DNA from: JAWCQZ01 sp964486625
Lineage (GTDB): Archaea; Halobacteriota; Syntropharchaeia; JACQPP01
Reading direction: 5' to 3'
Length of the DNA stretch: 38,480 nt
Assembly: GCA_964486625.1 (NCBI GenBank)
Contig: CAZANW010000011.1
Span: forward strand, 1 to 38,480
The position numbers were made by a program, and so were the translations under genes. The notes beneath the pieces are model-generated. The model saw nothing but the letters and a program-made list of their open reading frames with translations. It did not search any database and was not told the origin of the DNA. This document shows, one piece after another, positions 37,920 through 38,480 of this stretch; the stretch's first letter is position 1; each line of letters opens with the position of its first letter.

Positions 37920-38459
37920 ATGAAGCACCACAGACTCCCGGAAGACCTCCTCGGGTTTCGGGGCCTCTTCGACGACGTCGACGAGCAGTTGGCGCGGATG
38001 CGCCGCCACATGGGCCGCCTCATGGAGCAGGCCCGGCGGGGGGAGTTGCCCCCGCCCGAGAAGGGGGACCCCTACATCTACGGCTGGACCTTCCGCATCG
38101 GCGAGAGCGGGAAGCCCCACTTCGAGGAGTTTGGCAACGTCCCCGGCCTGGTCCTCCCCGCCCGGACCGCCGAGCCCGGGGCGCGGGAGCCCCTGGTGGA
38201 CGTTATCGAGAACAAGAAGACCCTCACCGTCACCGCCGAGATTCCAGGCGTGGAGAAGGGGGACATCCAGTTGGAGACCACTGAGGAGAATCTCACCATC
38301 CGCGTGGAGCAGAAGGAGCGCAGATACTACCGCGAGGTCGACTTGCCGTGCAAGGTGAGGCCGGAAACCGCCAAGGCCAGTTACAGGAACGGCGTGCTCC
38401 AGGTGGTCCTGGAGCGGACCGAGGCGGAGAAGGCGGGCAAGAGAATCGCGGTGGAGTAG
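37920..38459 (+). CDS. hsp20: Small heat-shock protein (Hsp20/alpha-crystallin)
   Basis: This 179-residue ATP-independent holdase has an alpha-crystallin domain running from about residue 95 (EPLVDVIENKKTLTVTAEIPGVEKGDIQLE) to 170 (ASYRNGVLQVVLERTE), with the YRNGVL signature of this family. The N-terminal ~90 residues are long, with a charged helix (DDVDEQLARMRRHMGRLMEQ) and an aromatic segment (YIYGWTFRIG). The C-terminus ends KRIAVE, an IxI/V-like anchor for oligomers. ATG 37920 follows the previous stop by 1 nt; ATG 37896 would overlap it by 23 nt. Confidence 0.92.
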   Translation: MKHHRLPEDLLGFRGLFDDVDEQLARMRRHMGRLMEQARRGELPPPEKGDPYIYGWTFRIGESGKPHFEEFGNVPGLVLPARTAEPGAREPLVDVIENKKTLTVTAEIPGVEKGDIQLETTEENLTIRVEQKERRYYREVDLPCKVRPETAKASYRNGVLQVVLERTEAEKAGKRIAVE

Positions 38460-38480
38460 CCCCGACATGGCAGGCATGGG

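Noticed and set aside
38467..38480. Possible start of another gene (ATGGCAGGCATGGG)
   Set aside because: Only four codons remain before the window ends; no support beyond a start codon shortly after the hsp20 stop.

Overview
The window is a GC-rich (roughly two-thirds G+C by eye) archaeal chromosome segment, very probably from a metagenome-assembled genome. Archaeal origin is shown by an exosome operon (Rrp4, Rrp41, Rrp42), ribosomal protein L37Ae, prefoldin beta, KEOPS subunits Pcc1 and Cgi121, a geranylgeranyl reductase for ether lipids, an archaeosine radical-SAM protein and an archaeal-type phosphoglycerate kinase. TATA boxes sit about 27 nt upstream of many start codons, implying leaderless mRNAs. 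A high-GC euryarchaeal (Thermoplasmatota-like) lineage is my best guess; it rests on general gene content, not on a marker-gene tree. No rRNA, tRNA, CRISPR array or intact insertion sequence was seen.

Layout. 0-2.9 kb: a RibD/DHFR-like reductase, a ferredoxin-geranylgeranyl reductase fusion and a Sir2 deacylase. 2.9-6.3 kb: exosome, L37Ae, Pcc1 and prefoldin beta. 6.4-9.2 kb: trpE-trpG-trpA, with a perfect inverted repeat just upstream of the trpE TATA box and an AT-rich palindrome between trpE and trpG. 9.2-15.5 kb (minus): ThDP enzyme, DEAD-box helicase with RGG tail, MutY, a six-hairpin glycosidase-like protein and RaSEA. 15.6-18.4 kb: DUF167, a PflA-like radical SAM protein and a ferritin-VIT1 iron transporter broken by a 100-N scaffold gap. 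18.4-20.6 kb: Cgi121 coupled to a macro-domain protein, divergent from an isopropylmalate dehydrogenase-family gene. 20.6-21.5 kb: noncoding DNA rich in inverted repeats around a small histone-fold gene. 21.5-24.3 kb (minus): M48 protease with an EF-hand, methyltransferase and M50 protease. 24.4-25.2 kb: three tiny genes (TM, zinc, TM). 25.2-31.7 kb (minus): DoxX, APC permease, MgtA-type ATPase, an ABC-2 exporter and a mini zinc protein. 31.8-34.9 kb (minus): alpha-glucan phosphorylase, UspA, a small unknown family, a zinc protein and an unknown protein. 35.2-38.5 kb (plus): bacterial-type GAPDH, archaeal PGK, a second member of the same small unknown family, and Hsp20.

How the genes fit together. 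The first third is RNA processing and translation quality plus tryptophan synthesis. The right end looks like a glucan-mobilisation, lower-glycolysis and stress island arranged as two divergent operons. Each carries one copy of an otherwise unrecognised ~100-residue family beside a stress protein (UspA on one side, Hsp20 on the other). Three tiny proteins in three loci share one strict 29-residue zinc-binding pattern. These two small families are the best candidates for undescribed biology here. Three divergent gene pairs appear to be served by one shared AT core placed midway between start codons 50-58 bp apart.
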